DNA from: Peribacillus simplex NBRC 15720 = DSM 1321
GTDB lineage: Bacteria; Bacillota; Bacilli; Bacillales; DSM-1321
Assembly (NCBI RefSeq): GCF_002243645.1
Contig: NZ_CP017704.1
Span: forward strand, 2,333,501-2,397,500
Direction: 5' to 3'
Length of the DNA stretch: 64,000 nucleotides
This document shows, in pieces, positions 35,067 through 43,310 of the stretch. The notes under the pieces were generated by a model that saw only the letters and a program-made list of their open reading frames with translations, searched no databases and had not been told where the DNA came from. Both the position numbers and the translations under genes were made by a program. Every line of letters starts with the position of its first letter. Positions within the stretch are counted from its first letter, which is position 1.

Positions 35067-37100
35067 TCAATGTGTATTTTCATTGATTGTTAGTGCTTCT
35101 CGTAAATTGATTTGCTGGCGAAGTATGTTGGCAACATCACGGGAAATTTGTCGTTTTTCAAACATATCCTGCACCTCATCCCGTTCTGCCTGGATCGCTT
35201 TATAGAATAGCTCTCTTTCATAATCGGCCATTTTACTAGGCATACGGCCTCTATTTTCACGTTTGCATTTTAAAATCAACACTTTATACTCTTCTATGAT
35301 CATCGAGGATGTCTCATGATTATCAGGTATAATTCCGGCTTGAATCTCTTGGATGGCAGCTTTATACATCCTGATTTTAAGTTCCCTGACCTTTTCCAAT
35401 CTCTCAAGATTGATTTTTCTTATTTCTCTTTTATTAGGGAAAAATAATTTTAAAACCCTCAGCATACTTCTTCTGAAAAGCGTTACTGACCTGAAAAAAC
35501 GGAACTTCAGTCGATTTGTTACGGCACCTTCCATACGCTGGATGTATTCCTTGCATATATACGCCGTTTCCCGGTCCACTTTTTCATCCTTAATAAGTTT
35601 ATCTAGGAATCTTTGCTCTGCTTCAAGGGCCTTGAAGCGAAGGACCTTCTCTTCTTCCCTTAATGCAGCCGGTTCTTTCTCCTGTTCTACATAGGACAAT
35701 TCATTGATCTTGGTACAGTACCTAGAAATGATTGATAAAGCCGCTTCCCGGTTTTCATCTGTCATTTGGGACTCAATCACCCGAATGGCCGCTTGATGTG
35801 AGTGAATGGCAGCAGCTTTCGTTTTATCCGCCTGATTGTCCACCACTTCCTCTTCTTCTGACCGTGCCACGATTGGCAGAAATACACTCGCAACAATCAA
35901 GGTAAGCAATATGACACCTGCTGCAATGAAGATGATTAACGAACGCTCAGGAAAAGGACTTCCATCTGCCAACACATACGGAATCGAGAACGAACCCGCT
36001 AACGTTACAGCTCCGCGAACACCGGAAATGGTAATGATTCCGGCCGCTTTGAAGTCCGGTTTTTGGGCGCCTGCTTTTCTCGTCATCCAACCAATCGACC
36101 AGGCAGCCGTAAGCCAAATGAATCGTAAAGCGAAGAGGAAAAGTGTAATGATCACGATATAAAGGATCACTTGTCCATTATTGAAGGCTGGATCTTGAAA
36201 GATAGTTTTCGCAACGCTTGGGATTTGCAAGCCAAGCAAAACGAATACAAGACCATTCAATACATATAAAATGACGGACCATGTACTCTTTGAAACGACT
36301 TGAAGTTCTACAGTTGGTGATATTTCCCGATCCCGTTCAATGGCATGGACGATTCCCCCGGCCACGACCGCTAAAATCCCAGAAAGGTGGAAATGTTCCA
36401 CAGCGAGGAAAATAATAAAAGGAGTTAGGATTTGGATCAGCATATGCATCGTGACGTCTTCCATCCCTAAACGGCGAAGAAATAAACGAAGCCTGATAAT
36501 GATGAAAGCAAGTATTGCTCCACCTACAAACCCACCAATTGCAATCCATATGAAACTGAAGGTTGCGTCGACTAAGGAGAAAACACCAGTGACTGTAGCT
36601 GCAACGGCAAACTTAAAGGCAACTAAACCTGAGGCATCATTCATTAACCCTTCTCCTTCGAGAAGGTGCATGATGCTCTTCGGTAACTTGACCCGACTCG
36701 CCAAAGCGCTTACTGCCACAACATCCGTAGGTGACAAAATGGCCGCTAAAGCGAACGCTGCCGGCAATGGTATCGAAGGGATCATCCAATTAATTAAATA
36801 CCCGCCTGCCCAAACCGTTATGAATACCAGGCCTAGTGCAAGCATTAGAATGGGTGCTCTCAACTTCCATAATGCTGTTCGGGGTACATTTTTGCCATCA
36901 TTGAATAATAGGGGCGCGATGAATAACAGCAAAAATAGTTCCGTCTCCATCTCAACATGTATACCCAGGGGTAAAAGTGCCAATATGACACCCAGTGCTA
37001 TTTGTATTAATGGTACAGGTATAAAGGGTATAAAATGGTTAATTACATTAGACACTCCAATCAATATAAGAAGGGCTAATATAACAAGAAAAAACTCCAT
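35067..37100 (-). CDS. CPA1-family Na+(K+)/H+ antiporter (NhaK/YvgP-like)
   Basis: A 677-residue cation/proton antiporter of the NhaP/CPA1 group. Twelve membrane helices occupy residues 1-410. The ion-binding helix carries ALAAILSPTDVVAVSAL, followed by LLEGEGLMNDASGLVAF, both diagnostic for CPA1. A ~260-residue cytoplasmic tail is helical and charged. Length and tail match B. subtilis NhaK. Role: removal of Na+ or K+ and pH balance. No riboswitch is visible in the ~110 bp upstream. Confidence 0.92.
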   Translation of the reverse strand: MEFFLVILALLILIGVSNVINHFIPFIPVPLIQIALGVILALLPLGIHVEMETELFLLLFIAPLLFNDGKNVPRTALWKLRAPILMLALGLVFITVWAGGYLINWMIPSIPLPAAFALAAILSPTDVVAVSALASRVKLPKSIMHLLEGEGLMNDASGLVAFKFAVAATVTGVFSLVDATFSFIWIAIGGFVGGAILAFIIIRLRLFLRRLGMEDVTMHMLIQILTPFIIFLAVEHFHLSGILAVVAGGIVHAIERDREISPTVELQVVSKSTWSVILYVLNGLVFVLLGLQIPSVAKTIFQDPAFNNGQVILYIVIITLFLFALRFIWLTAAWSIGWMTRKAGAQKPDFKAAGIITISGVRGAVTLAGSFSIPYVLADGSPFPERSLIIFIAAGVILLTLIVASVFLPIVARSEEEEVVDNQADKTKAAAIHSHQAAIRVIESQMTDENREAALSIISRYCTKINELSYVEQEKEPAALREEEKVLRFKALEAEQRFLDKLIKDEKVDRETAYICKEYIQRMEGAVTNRLKFRFFRSVTLFRRSMLRVLKLFFPNKREIRKINLERLEKVRELKIRMYKAAIQEIQAGIIPDNHETSSMIIEEYKVLILKCKRENRGRMPSKMADYERELFYKAIQAERDEVQDMFEKRQISRDVANILRQQINLREALTINENTH

Positions 37101-37330
37101 ACAAACATCAAACTTCCTCTCTCATCTATTTTCGTAACTATAAGCGTAACATATTTATACCCATTCATTCATGCATTAACTATTCTAACCTAGAATCCTC
37201 CTGAATAATGATACCTTTTATAAAAGCAAAGAAGCTTGAGTTGTACGCGATGAGCCATCATGAAGATCGAGGTGATTGGATTTTTTACAAAATCAACTCC
37301 ATCAACAAACTTGGGTAACCGCATAAAACA

Positions 37331-37366
37331 GAAAAAAGCTGATTGGCTAACCATAATCAGCTTTTC
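37331..37366. terminator. Terminator of lipid kinase gene
   Basis: AAAAGCTGATT / AATCAGCTTTT, an 11-bp stem with a 10-base loop. Confidence 0.75.
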
Positions 37367-37412
37367 CCACATGATGAAAGACAACCCACATAAGAAGTTG
37401 GGATTAAAAAAC

Positions 37413-38303
37413 TTATTTAGTTCCCGGGACAAAGAGACGAAGATGTTTGTGCAGTATATTTGCCTGGAAAGGAAGAAGAATCCCTTCATCGCCATCGATA
37501 TTGACTGCAAGTTCCTCTGATGTGGCTAAATGGAGCCTGGATGTTTTAATATATTCAACTTCATCATGCCCCTTGATCTCCCCCCTAATTAAACTGGGAA
37601 TGATCTTGACGATGAGAGGCAGAGATAAATCCTTAATGATGAATGTGTGCAGCTTTCCATCATTCACTTCCGCCTCTGGTGCAAGTTGTTCGAAACCGCC
37701 GACAGAGTTAGTCATTGTTGCAATTAGTAGATGAGCCTCGCCTATCCACTTTCCCTGATCATGTTCAACCGTTAAAGGAAACGGAGTCTTTTTAATAATC
37801 GCTTTTGCTCCTTCAATGAAATATGCAAAAGACCCCAGACGGGTTTTTTGTTCAACGGTAACATTATAGGTAGCCTCGGCGATCGCCCCTACTGCCAACA
37901 CATTCATGAAATAACGATCATTGATCTTCCCTATGTCCGATTCCTTAATATGCATATCCTTTAATATCTCAATGGCTGCATTGGGATTCAGGGGTATTCC
38001 CAAAGATCTCGCGAAATCATTAATAGTTCCTAGTGGAATGATTCCGAAAATAGGCCGATGTTGCTGCTCGCCCATGCCATTCACTATCTCGTTCACGGTA
38101 CCATCCCCACCCATGGAAATGACAGCATCGAACCTTTCTGCACATGCCTCCTTAGCAAAATCCGTAGCATCCCCCTCTCTTTCCGTTTTACGAACGCATA
38201 CCTCATCAAAAATTTCACCAAGTGCCTTTTCCGCTTTCGGCAAAATCTTTCCTGCCTTTTCCTTACCTGAAGATGGATTGATGATAATCATCGCTTTCGA
38301 CAT
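37413..38303 (-). CDS. Diacylglycerol/lipid kinase family protein (YegS/BmrU-like)
   Basis: A 296-residue lipid kinase of the DagK/YegS family, phosphorylating diacylglycerol or another membrane lipid. Landmarks: MIIINPSSGKEKAGK at the N-terminus, nucleotide-binding GGDGTVNEIVNGM near residue 65, and PLGTINDFARSLGIP near residue 92. The kinase uses ATP and is membrane-associated without membrane helices. GGGAGG precedes the ATG. Which of the Bacillus paralogues (DgkB, BmrU, YtlR) it matches is not resolved. Confidence 0.9.
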   Translation of the reverse strand: MSKAMIIINPSSGKEKAGKILPKAEKALGEIFDEVCVRKTEREGDATDFAKEACAERFDAVISMGGDGTVNEIVNGMGEQQHRPIFGIIPLGTINDFARSLGIPLNPNAAIEILKDMHIKESDIGKINDRYFMNVLAVGAIAEATYNVTVEQKTRLGSFAYFIEGAKAIIKKTPFPLTVEHDQGKWIGEAHLLIATMTNSVGGFEQLAPEAEVNDGKLHTFIIKDLSLPLIVKIIPSLIRGEIKGHDEVEYIKTSRLHLATSEELAVNIDGDEGILLPFQANILHKHLRLFVPGTK

Positions 38304-38806
38304 ATGCTACCTCCCATTATTGTACTTCTACTAGCAAGTTACCTCTTTACTGATGTACTAAAACCACACGGACAATTTTTCTGTAAGCATTTTTCCAGTA
38401 ACTCACAAATAATCGCTGCCACTTGAATTTTGCTGACCTTTTAGAACAAGCTCTTATATGTTACATGGACTGTGAAACAGCCATTCATTGATCACTGAAC
38501 TTTCCTGTTCCTCATCTGTTACATTAATACCTATCTCAATCAATTGAAAATTGTCTGTCCCTTTCGCTCCCTCTTTGTTTTTTCCTTTTATAAAAAGCAT
38601 TATTTCTTCAATTTCCTACTTGGCGCGAAGAAAAATACAAAAATAAATAGATGATAAATCCCTTTCCTATAGGGTTTTCAGACGATCCGCGAAATAAATT
38701 TCAAATTTTCTGTAAAATACCTATACATTTTCCAAATTCGGGTATATACTGTATTATAACAACAAGCAAACAATAAAAACTGTACTATAAAGAGGAGGAG
38801 CGAGAC
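38304..38806. other. Intergenic region upstream of the YhfH array
   Basis: About 500 AT-rich bases without a credible gene. A small hairpin (AATCCCT / AGGG followed by T-run, about 38660-38682) and TATTATAAC near 38753, a possible -10 with no convincing -35, are all I can see. The array promoter should lie in the last 100 bases. Confidence 0.5.
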
Positions 38807-38941
38807 ATGCAAGCAAATCAATCAGATTTATTCATAATCGATTCATTTAAACATTGCCCGGAATGTGGTGAAACACATGTGGACCACTCAGATTCCTATC
38901 TGATGGAATGCGACCGCTGCCTTTCCAAACGTGAAGAATAA
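38807..38941 (+). CDS. YhfH-family microprotein, copy 1
   Basis: A 44-residue protein with two cysteine pairs, CPEC (residues 17-20) and CDRC (35-38), separated by a YLME stretch; this is the fingerprint of YhfH-like proteins (about 46 residues in B. subtilis), probably a small zinc ribbon. AGGAGGAG lies 7 bases before the ATG. This copy is the most diverged of five, with its own N-terminus (MQANQSDLF). The family function is unknown. Confidence 0.85.
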   Translation: MQANQSDLFIIDSFKHCPECGETHVDHSDSYLMECDRCLSKREE

Positions 38942-38983
38942 AGCGATCGGAAAATATATCTAATATTAAAAGGAGGAAATATC

Positions 38984-39121
38984 ATGCAAATGAAAAAATC
39001 CATTGAGTTTTTTAACAATATCCCTGCTAAACATTGCCCCGAGTGCGGTGACCATATTATAGAACAAGCTGAATCCTACTTAATGGAATGTGACCGCTGC
39101 CTTTCCAAACGCGAAGACTGA
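38984..39121 (+). CDS. YhfH-family microprotein, copy 2
   Basis: A 45-residue copy with CPEC and CDRC pairs, ending KRED. AGGAGGAAATATC precedes the ATG, 42 bases after copy 1. Its body EQAESYLMECDRCLSK is closest to the family consensus, and its 3' end resembles that of copy 5. Confidence 0.88.
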   Translation: MQMKKSIEFFNNIPAKHCPECGDHIIEQAESYLMECDRCLSKRED

Positions 39122-39150
39122 TTAAACCAAATCAAAAAGGAGGAATCATC

Positions 39151-39288
39151 ATGCAAACTAAAAACCCATTGGAATTCTTCAGGACACTGCCGCCTAAACA
39201 ATGTTCGGAATGCGGGACCCATATCATTGAACAAGCTGAATCCTACCTCTTGGAATGTGATCACTGCCTTTCGAAACATGAAGACTGA
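39151..39288 (+). CDS. YhfH-family microprotein, copy 3
   Basis: A 45-residue copy with CSEC and CDHC pairs, ending KHED. It has its own AGGAGGAATC. The histidine in the second pair replaces the usual arginine. Almost identical to copy 4 at the DNA level. Confidence 0.88.
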   Translation: MQTKNPLEFFRTLPPKQCSECGTHIIEQAESYLLECDHCLSKHED

Positions 39289-39316
39289 TTAAACCAAATC
39301 ATAAGGAGGAATCATC

Positions 39317-39454
39317 ATGCAAACTAAAAACCCATTGGAATTCTTCAGGACACTGCCGCCTAAACAATGTTCGGAATGCGGGACCCATATCATTGAACAA
39401 GCTGAATCCTACCTCTTGGAATGTGATCACTGCCTTTCGAAACATGAAGACTGA
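39317..39454 (+). CDS. YhfH-family microprotein, copy 4
   Basis: Encodes exactly the same 45-residue protein as copy 3, and the 166-bp unit (gene plus spacer) differs by a single base, just before the next ATG. It is therefore a very recent tandem duplication or gene conversion. Confidence 0.88.
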   Translation: MQTKNPLEFFRTLPPKQCSECGTHIIEQAESYLLECDHCLSKHED

Positions 39455-39482
39455 TTAAACCAAATCATAAGGAGGAATCAGC

Positions 39483-39623
39483 ATGCAAACTAAAAACCCA
39501 TTGGAATTCTTCAGGACACTGCCGCCTAAACAATGTTCGGAATGCGGGACCCATATCATTGAACAAGCTGAATCCTACCTCTTGGAATGTGACCGCTGCC
39601 TTTCCAAAAAAGATGAATATTAA
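39483..39623 (+). CDS. YhfH-family microprotein, copy 5 (mosaic)
   Basis: A 46-residue copy. The first ~107 bases are identical to copies 3 and 4, but the end switches to GACCGCTGCCTTTCCAAA as in copies 1 and 2 and finishes KKDEY. The abrupt change points to unequal crossing-over or gene conversion within the array. Confidence 0.88.
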   Translation: MQTKNPLEFFRTLPPKQCSECGTHIIEQAESYLLECDRCLSKKDEY

Positions 39624-39628
39624 TAAAA

Positions 39629-39675
39629 GATGCTGACATCAAGAAGCTATGTAGGCCAATTTGATGTCAGCATTA
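39629..39675 (+). terminator. Hairpin after the YhfH array
   Basis: ATGCTGACATCAA and TTGATGTCAGCAT form a 13-bp stem with a ~17-base loop. The T-tail is weak. Confidence 0.6.
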
Positions 39676-39705
39676 ACCTTGTATTAGCTTCCCTTTCCTT
39701 GCATT

Positions 39706-39735
39706 CAAAAAAGGATGTCCTTGGGACACCCTTCA
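39706..39735 (-). terminator. Terminator of pucR-type gene
   Basis: On the minus strand AAGGGTGTCC and GGACATCCTT pair with one mismatch and are followed by TTTT. Confidence 0.75.
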
Positions 39736-39749
39736 GCCGTACTTATTAT

Positions 39750-41384
39750 TTATCTCCCAATATATTTGTCTACATATTTTCCACTGATCTTCCTGCTGCT
39801 GTATTGTAAGAAGTCCAATGCAAAAATCATGAATTCAAGGCCTAGACGCTTATCTGAACGCATAAAATCAGAACCTAGCAGTTTCTCCAATTTTTCAAGC
39901 CTATGATATAGCGTTTGCCGGACAATGAATAGTTGTTTCGATGTTTCCTGTTTAGAACCGTTACAAGCAAGATAGGTCTTCAGGGTAGGCATTAACTCAC
40001 CATTGTTTTGCTTGTCATATTCAATGACCGGACCTAAATATTCGTACACCGTTTCCTCCAGATTACCATGTTTATTTATGAGCGAAATCATGCGGTGCAT
40101 ATGTAAGTCCTGATAAAAGAAGCTCCTGTTATCCTCTGGTAGTGTATCCTGAAGCAGTAAAGTCTCACGGGCCGTTTCATAACTTTTATAAATCTCACTT
40201 AACCTTTGAACATGCTTTCCAAACCCAATGGAAAGCAGCCCCATACGATTACGCCCGCTTACATCCATTTTCATGATTCGATCCACCGCGCTTGAAACCC
40301 TTGATTTCCAATCTTCAGATGAACGATTATCACCTAAAATAAAAACAAGATGCTGATGTATTTCCATGGAAAATATCTGAAAGCCGTACTGTTCAAAAAC
40401 TGTCCTAAACATTATCTTAAAATAGGTTCCATCTAATTTTGTGGAACTTTTATTATATTTTTGGTGTTGTTTGCAAATGCAAACAATTCCGCCATCCAAC
40501 TGCATTTTCGGATCAATATAGGAAAGCCTCTCCCGAATTGCCTCGTCACTATATTCACCTTCAATCCAATTTGTAAGCCATTTACTTTCTTCCGACATTT
40601 TCTTTTCTTCTATATATAACTCTCTTAATAGATGCTGTGCCAATGCGGTAGCCGTTCGATCCAAGATCAGTGAATCAAAATCAGTCAACTCTCTGTCGTT
40701 ACTGCAAATGAGCAGTTCCGCATAATTTTCACCGAGCACTTGAATCGGCTGTCCAAGAACGGTTTTATCCAATTTCCGCTTCTCTTCGTATATGTCCGTT
40801 ACCATTTGATAGGTTATTTTTTTCTTTATTTTTGGAATGCTGGCTATATCATTTTCATTAAAGATAAGAATAACCTGTACATTTAAATAGCTGTGGAGAA
40901 ATTTTAGAATTGGTTCATAATGGTCAATTTCGAGGAGATTTTTATTTAACTGCTGGGAGTAGTTTTCTAAGTTGGAGATCATCTGATATTGTTTATTTAT
41001 GATAAGGGAATGAATATCCTGCGTGATTTCTACGAAAGGGACTTCTTCATGAAATAGGATGATAGGGAATTGCCGTTCATTTGCGAGATCAATGGCACAT
41101 TGCGGCACTGCCATTGTGTTGGCGCCAATCTCTATACAGAGTCCAGCTGCATCGCATTCAATTAACTGTCTTAAGTAGGATAGAAATGTGTCATCGCAAT
41201 CTTTCCACCCTAAACCGGTAGTCAGAATCAGTTCATTTCCATTTAACAAATGGCTGATTTGGGTGACTTCCATGCAGTGGACCCACTTCACTTGACGCTT
41301 TATCCCACTGCTACCTGCAATTATATCCGTCAGATTAAAATGCTTGCGTGTTAGAATCTCCTCGATTGTAATCGATGTATTCAT
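39750..41384 (-). CDS. PucR-family transcriptional regulator
   Basis: A 544-residue PucR-type activator. The N-terminal PucR ligand domain (about 1-125, ITIEEILTRKHFNLTDIIAG and NGNELILTTGLG) precedes a GGDEF-related middle region, and a C-terminal HTH_30 domain (about 475-530, LKTYLACNGSKQETSKQLFIVRQTLYHRLEKLEKLLG) binds DNA. In B. subtilis PucR controls purine breakdown; here the gene sits just downstream of a pyrimidine catabolic operon on the same strand, with a terminator between, so it most likely senses nitrogen-base metabolites and regulates that operon. The ligand is not known. Confidence 0.85.
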   Translation of the reverse strand: MNTSITIEEILTRKHFNLTDIIAGSSGIKRQVKWVHCMEVTQISHLLNGNELILTTGLGWKDCDDTFLSYLRQLIECDAAGLCIEIGANTMAVPQCAIDLANERQFPIILFHEEVPFVEITQDIHSLIINKQYQMISNLENYSQQLNKNLLEIDHYEPILKFLHSYLNVQVILIFNENDIASIPKIKKKITYQMVTDIYEEKRKLDKTVLGQPIQVLGENYAELLICSNDRELTDFDSLILDRTATALAQHLLRELYIEEKKMSEESKWLTNWIEGEYSDEAIRERLSYIDPKMQLDGGIVCICKQHQKYNKSSTKLDGTYFKIMFRTVFEQYGFQIFSMEIHQHLVFILGDNRSSEDWKSRVSSAVDRIMKMDVSGRNRMGLLSIGFGKHVQRLSEIYKSYETARETLLLQDTLPEDNRSFFYQDLHMHRMISLINKHGNLEETVYEYLGPVIEYDKQNNGELMPTLKTYLACNGSKQETSKQLFIVRQTLYHRLEKLEKLLGSDFMRSDKRLGLEFMIFALDFLQYSSRKISGKYVDKYIGR

Positions 41385-41513
41385 CCATCCACATCCTTTT
41401 ATAAAACTGCTTTAAAATCTATTATAAACGGACAATCCTTAAATCTCCAGACACTTGTTAGAATATCTAACGTCAAAATTCTACAAAAAACTCGAACAGG
41501 TACAAGAAAAAAT

Positions 41514-41537
41514 GCCCCATTCGTGAGGAATGGGGCC
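41514..41537 (-). terminator. Terminator of the pyrimidine operon
   Basis: GCCCCATTC / GAATGGGGC perfect stem; on the minus strand followed by ATTTTTTC. Confidence 0.88.
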
Positions 41538-41551
41538 GGTTCATGACTATT

Positions 41552-41767
41552 TCAATTCAATTTTTTGAAAAGCAATGTAGAGAAGTATTTCCTTCCTTCC
41601 GGGGTTTTGATGTTCAATTGTTTCCATTCCTGCTTCGTTCCTTCAATCAGTTCAAAATCGAGAAAAGCTCCACTTAAACTTTCGGAAACCCGGGTGATTC
41701 GATATCCTCTTTCAAGTAAAAAATCGATTTGTTCCCTTTCCAAGCGATACTCTTGATATTCGGACAT
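41552..41767 (-). CDS. 71-residue conserved-looking protein at end of pyrimidine operon
   Basis: A small acidic, soluble protein with no signal peptide or cysteine motif. The ATG at 41767 has GGGGG 7 bases before it; a longer frame to 41869 lacks such a site and overlaps the transporter. It overlaps the transporter stop region by a few codons of spacing (stop at 41784, start at 41767), so it is co-translated with the permease. I do not recognise the family. Its place next to an NCS1 permease suggests an accessory or regulatory role. Confidence 0.7.
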   Translation of the reverse strand: MSEYQEYRLEREQIDFLLERGYRITRVSESLSGAFLDFELIEGTKQEWKQLNIKTPEGRKYFSTLLFKKLN

Positions 41768-41783
41768 TTCCATTCCCCCTTTT

Positions 41784-43268
41784 TCACACGTTCTCCTTGC
41801 CGGTTGAAGCCGTAAAAACAATCTCTTCCTCAAGCTCTGGACCTTTTCCAATTTTCCAATCCCTTCCAACGGAAATACCTAAATATTTCTCATCGCTGGG
41901 ATCAATGATTTCAGCTTGTTCATATTGCTTGAACCACCAATACTTAGCTAATATATAATAACTTGCACCGCCGAGAAGAAAGCCAATAATAAATGAATAG
42001 TTTGAAAAAATCGTGGCACCAATTCCACCAATCACCCAAGAAATGATTCCTGCCCAATTCACTCCATTCAAGTATTTATACTGGCCTTCTCTCTCATAGA
42101 GTTCTTTTACATTCACTCTCCGTTTACGGAGGAAATAGTAATCCGCTATCAGGATGCCGACAATGGATGCCAGGATTCCACCTATTATTAATAAAACTTC
42201 TATTATGATGCCGAACAGGCTCCATGGCTGAACTACTATACCAATAACCCCCGCTACAACGACTCCCGCCCAAAATGGCATTTTAGGACCCATTACATTG
42301 GAGAAAATGGTAGCTGCGGGAATGACATTGGCCGTAGTATTCGTCGACCATTGAGCAAATACGATCATGATTAAAAGGACGCCGAGAGCAATTCCACTTG
42401 CTGATCCCTGTATGGCAACTACAGGATCATAATTGGAAACAGCCATATAAGAAACCGCTCCGATAATCACCATGAACGTCTGAGTGATGGGATAGGTGAT
42501 AATATTCCCAATTATTTGCCCCTTATTGCGCTTGAACCAATTTTTTTCATTTTTTGGTGCCTTTATATAGCGGGAAAGCGTGGGCATATCTGCAGTCAAC
42601 GTGCCCCAAAATCCCATATTTGCCATAATGACGACCATGAAAGCCGTGGCGGCAGCCCCGCCAGTGACCGGACTTTCAATCCAGGACCATACATCTCTTC
42701 CTTGAGCCACAGCCTGATCGGATAGAGTGAAATACATCCAGCCAGAAATTAAAATGATAACGGGAGCCGCCAAGTCGGCGAATCGTTCTATCGACTTTAT
42801 TCCCATTGCGGTGTTGACTAATTGTAAAACGGCAAAAATGAGGAAGCAGATAAACCAATTATCAAAGTCAAAAAGGGTTGTGAAGATAGCGTTCATTGCA
42901 GTAGCTCCAAAGTAAGTATTGAGGCCGAACCAGCATGACGCTACAAAACCCCGTACAACCGAAGGGATGTGGGTGCCAATCGTACCGAACGGCGCCCTCA
43001 TATAGACTGGAAATGATATTCCATGTTCAACACCAATATCCCCTGTCATTGTCATCAAAAAGCCGAGAACCACACAGGCAATGACCGTTGCAAGAACGAC
43101 CCAGCCTAAGGATAAACTTTGAACACCGTTCCCACCGATTGCGAAGGCAGCCAATACTACAGCCATGCCCACCCAAATGAAACCAAATCCGGCTGCACTT
43201 ATATTTTTCTCACTATGAGGTATAGGCAGCAAATCGGGAGACTTTAAATAATCTTTCTTCTCACTCAT
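41784..43268 (-). CDS. NCS1-family nucleobase/allantoin/hydantoin transporter
   Basis: A 494-residue sodium- or proton-coupled permease with twelve membrane helices (LeuT fold). Signatures: GFGFIWVGMAVVLAAFAIGGNGVQ at the N-terminus, GVEHGISFPVYMRAPFG (about residues 88-104) and RGFVASCWFGLNTYFG in helix 3. In this operon the cargo is probably uracil, thymine or a dihydropyrimidine. AGGGGGA lies before the ATG. Confidence 0.92.
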   Translation of the reverse strand: MSEKKDYLKSPDLLPIPHSEKNISAAGFGFIWVGMAVVLAAFAIGGNGVQSLSLGWVVLATVIACVVLGFLMTMTGDIGVEHGISFPVYMRAPFGTIGTHIPSVVRGFVASCWFGLNTYFGATAMNAIFTTLFDFDNWFICFLIFAVLQLVNTAMGIKSIERFADLAAPVIILISGWMYFTLSDQAVAQGRDVWSWIESPVTGGAAATAFMVVIMANMGFWGTLTADMPTLSRYIKAPKNEKNWFKRNKGQIIGNIITYPITQTFMVIIGAVSYMAVSNYDPVVAIQGSASGIALGVLLIMIVFAQWSTNTTANVIPAATIFSNVMGPKMPFWAGVVVAGVIGIVVQPWSLFGIIIEVLLIIGGILASIVGILIADYYFLRKRRVNVKELYEREGQYKYLNGVNWAGIISWVIGGIGATIFSNYSFIIGFLLGGASYYILAKYWWFKQYEQAEIIDPSDEKYLGISVGRDWKIGKGPELEEEIVFTASTGKENV

Positions 43269-43310
43269 AGATAATCCCCCTAAATTAATTTGCAGGATTC
43301 CTTACCGAAG

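Larger units (their letters stand above)
39151..39590 (+). repeat. 166-bp tandem repeat (2.6 units)
   Basis: Units start at 39151, 39317 and 39483, each 166 bp apart; the first two are 165/166 identical and the third matches until about base 108. Each unit holds a full YhfH-type gene with ribosome binding site. Confidence 0.92.

Noticed and set aside
37101..37330. Possible riboswitch before the Na+/H+ antiporter
   Set aside because: No recognisable conserved motif or terminator/antiterminator pair.
37190..37510. Minus-strand 106-codon frame downstream of the lipid kinase
   Set aside because: It overlaps the end of the kinase gene in another frame and spans its terminator.
38700..38760. GGGTAT near the YhfH array as a SigB -10
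   Set aside because: No GTTTAA-like -35 at 12-15 bp upstream.
39151..39600. Tandem 166-bp repeat as a CRISPR array or satellite
   Set aside because: Units are whole genes with start, stop and ribosome binding site; there are no unique spacers.
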